Assembly (NCBI GenBank): GCA_002350105.1
Contig: DEDT01000035.1
Coordinates: 1-6,485, forward strand
Reading direction: 5' to 3'
From: Selenomonadaceae bacterium UBA2897
GTDB lineage: Bacteria; Bacillota; Negativicutes; Selenomonadales; Selenomonadaceae
DNA: 6,485 bases
Part shown: positions 5,777 to 6,485 of the stretch, piece by piece
How the letters are laid out: each line of letters opens with the position of its first letter
Numbering within the stretch: position 1 is the stretch's first letter
The notes under the pieces: model-generated
Database searches by the model: none
What the model saw: only the letters and a program-made list of their open reading frames with translations
Told to the model about the DNA's origin: nothing
Translations under genes and position numbers: made by a program

Positions 5777-6020
5777 GTCAATACACTCCTTTACTTTTTT
5801 CCCTAAACAACCCAATTAGTCCTGATGACAAGTAATACGTAATGGACCCCCATAACAATCCATACCGCTTGTCTATACTGTGATAATTCCTCCTCCCTGC
5901 CAAAAATCCTCCCTGTTTTGAAAAAATTTTTGTCTATTTTCTTGCGTTCCATTTATCGCCGTGATAAACGTGATTAGCATGTATTCTTTATTGTTTATTT
6001 TCCTGGAGGAGGAAGAACAC
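5777..6020 (-). promoter_or_regulatory. Long untranslated leader of dcuB
   Basis: If the promoter at 6027-6055 is used, the dcuB mRNA has a leader of about 244 nt with no convincing gene. Notable contents are a perfect 10-bp complementarity between TTCCTCCTCC near the 5' end of the RNA (6005-6014) and GGAGGAGGAA further on (5887-5896), two SD-like purine tracts that do not precede a good ATG, and the true dcuB SD close to the start codon. I do not recognise a known riboswitch class. Confidence 0.4.
5952..5968. promoter_or_regulatory. Small dyad, possible operator
   Basis: TTTATC (5952-5957) and GATAAA (5963-5968) form a perfect 6-bp dyad with a 5-base spacer, overlapped by a direct GTGAT repeat (5961-5965, 5970-5974). 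It lies about 50-70 bases downstream of the predicted dcuB start point. It could bind a dimeric regulator; this is a shape argument only. Confidence 0.25.
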
Positions 6021-6026
6021 GAATAG

Positions 6027-6055
6027 ATTATACACACACGGATTCCATAAGTAAA
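6027..6055 (-). promoter_or_regulatory. Probable dcuB promoter
   Basis: On the - strand TTTACT (6050-6055, 4 of 6) and a perfect TATAAT (6027-6032) are 17 bases apart. Upstream of the -35, bases 6056-6100 are almost pure A and T, like an UP element. Predicted start is near 6020. It is the best promoter between the ABC gene terminator and dcuB. Confidence 0.6.
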
Positions 6056-6059
6056 GTTT

Positions 6060-6093
6060 ATTTTATATAAAATTTATCTATAATAAATTTTAT
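6060..6093. repeat. AT-rich overlapping palindromes upstream of the dcuB promoter
   Basis: ATTTTATATAAAAT (6060-6073) is a perfect 14-base palindrome. It overlaps an 11-bp perfect inverted repeat, ATAAAATTTAT (6067-6077) and ATAAATTTTAT (6083-6093), with spacer CTATA. The centre of the second lies about 60 bases upstream of the predicted start, a usual place for an activator site. Low complexity means chance is possible. Confidence 0.45.
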
Positions 6094-6120
6094 TTATACA
6101 AGAATTGCTTGTGCTTACCT

Positions 6121-6152
6121 AAAAATGCCTCGCAGGAAATCCCTGCGAGGCA
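6121..6152 (-). terminator. Rho-independent terminator of the ABC transporter gene
   Basis: A perfect 11-bp GC-rich stem (TGCCTCGCAGG at 6126-6136, complement at 6142-6152) with a 5-base loop. On the - strand it is followed by five T residues (6125-6121). It lies 36 bases after the ABC ATPase stop codon and insulates dcuB from that operon. Confidence 0.88.
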
Positions 6153-6188
6153 AAAGAAATACGCGATAAAAACTTAAGGAAACACGGA

Positions 6189-6485
6189 TCAAAGGCGGCT
6201 GTGCAGGAAGGCGCGCGTGCGTTCCTGCTGTGGATGCTCGAAGACTTCCACCGGCGTGCCAGCCTCCACCACCACACCATCGGCCATGAACATGACCTTG
6301 TTCGCTACATCATGCGCGAACTGCATCTCATGCGTGACCACGAGCATCGTCATGTGCTCCTCGGCGAGCTGGCGCATCGTGCGCAGCACTTCGCCCGTGA
6401 GCTCAGGGTCGAGCGCCGAGGTCGGCTCATCGAAGAGCATAATATCGGGATTCATGCAGAGAGCGCGAGCGATGGCCACGCGCTG
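6189..6485 (-). CDS. Polar amino-acid ABC transporter ATP-binding protein (GlnQ type), C-terminal part
   Basis: The frame is open to the window edge and ends at TGA (6189-6191), giving 98 visible residues of a protein normally about 240 long. The visible part opens with QRVAIARAL, the tail of the ABC signature (the LSGGQ itself is outside). Then come Walker B IMLFDEP (15-21), the D-loop SALDP (23-27) and the switch His in VVTHEM (His52). The ending (FMADGVVVEAGTPVEVFEHP, then ERTRAFL) is typical of the PAAT family: glutamine, cystine, arginine or similar uptake ATPases. The partner permease and binding-protein genes, expected upstream, would lie beyond the window. The GTG at 6479 is inside the gene and is not a start. 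The substrate cannot be set from this fragment. Confidence 0.92.
   Translation of the reverse strand, partial: QRVAIARALCMNPDIMLFDEPTSALDPELTGEVLRTMRQLAEEHMTMLVVTHEMQFAHDVANKVMFMADGVVVEAGTPVEVFEHPQQERTRAFLHSRL

Noticed and set aside
5777..5815. N-terminal extension of dcuB to the ATG at 5815
   Set aside because: The 13 extra residues are not Dcu-like, and the AAAGGAG SD is correctly placed only for the ATG at 5776.
1..6485. CRISPR array, tRNA, rRNA or a recognised riboswitch
   Set aside because: No regularly spaced repeats, no tRNA-like cloverleaf or conserved rRNA segment, and no riboswitch consensus I recognise on either strand.

Overview
The window reads as a chromosomal segment of a diderm Firmicute of the Negativicutes, most like Selenomonas and its relatives. 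The grounds are a GC-rich coding style, a lipoprotein-type sugar-binding protein, Gram-positive-like Shine-Dalgarno (SD) sites, a chemoreceptor (so probably a motile cell), and a DcuB-type C4-dicarboxylate carrier beside a lactate-racemase-type enzyme, which suits a lactate- and succinate-handling fermenter. The genus is inference; no rRNA or marker gene is present.

Layout. Bases 1-2640 (+ strand) hold the 3' part of a ribose/galactose-type substrate-binding lipoprotein gene and, 15 bases later, a complete methyl-accepting chemotaxis protein that starts with TTG. A strong hairpin terminator closes this pair. Bases 2704-3023 hold a compact locus with the architecture of a type I toxin-antitoxin system: a + strand promoter, a structured leader, a 21-codon hydrophobic peptide, a shared hairpin, and a convergent - strand promoter for an antisense RNA. 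The two predicted transcripts begin with related sequences, so they form a 33-pair imperfect inverted repeat that would also let the toxin mRNA pair its own 5' and 3' ends. This is the most interesting part of the window.

Bases 3024-4298 (- strand) encode a LarA-family nickel-pincer 2-hydroxyacid racemase with its key residues intact. A terminator and a possible promoter separate it from dcuB (4433-5776, - strand). Upstream of dcuB is a gene-free stretch of about 340 bases with a good promoter, an AT-rich palindromic block and a leader of about 244 nt. The window ends with a terminator and the C-terminal third of a polar amino-acid ABC transporter ATPase (- strand), which continues beyond the window.

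How the genes fit together. The binding protein and chemoreceptor probably form a sensing unit for a sugar-like ligand. LarA and DcuB plausibly serve organic-acid metabolism (lactate or malate interconversion; fumarate, malate, aspartate and succinate exchange), but each seems to have its own transcription signals. The toxin-antitoxin-like locus lies between the two gene groups, and its antisense promoter begins five bases past the larA stop codon.
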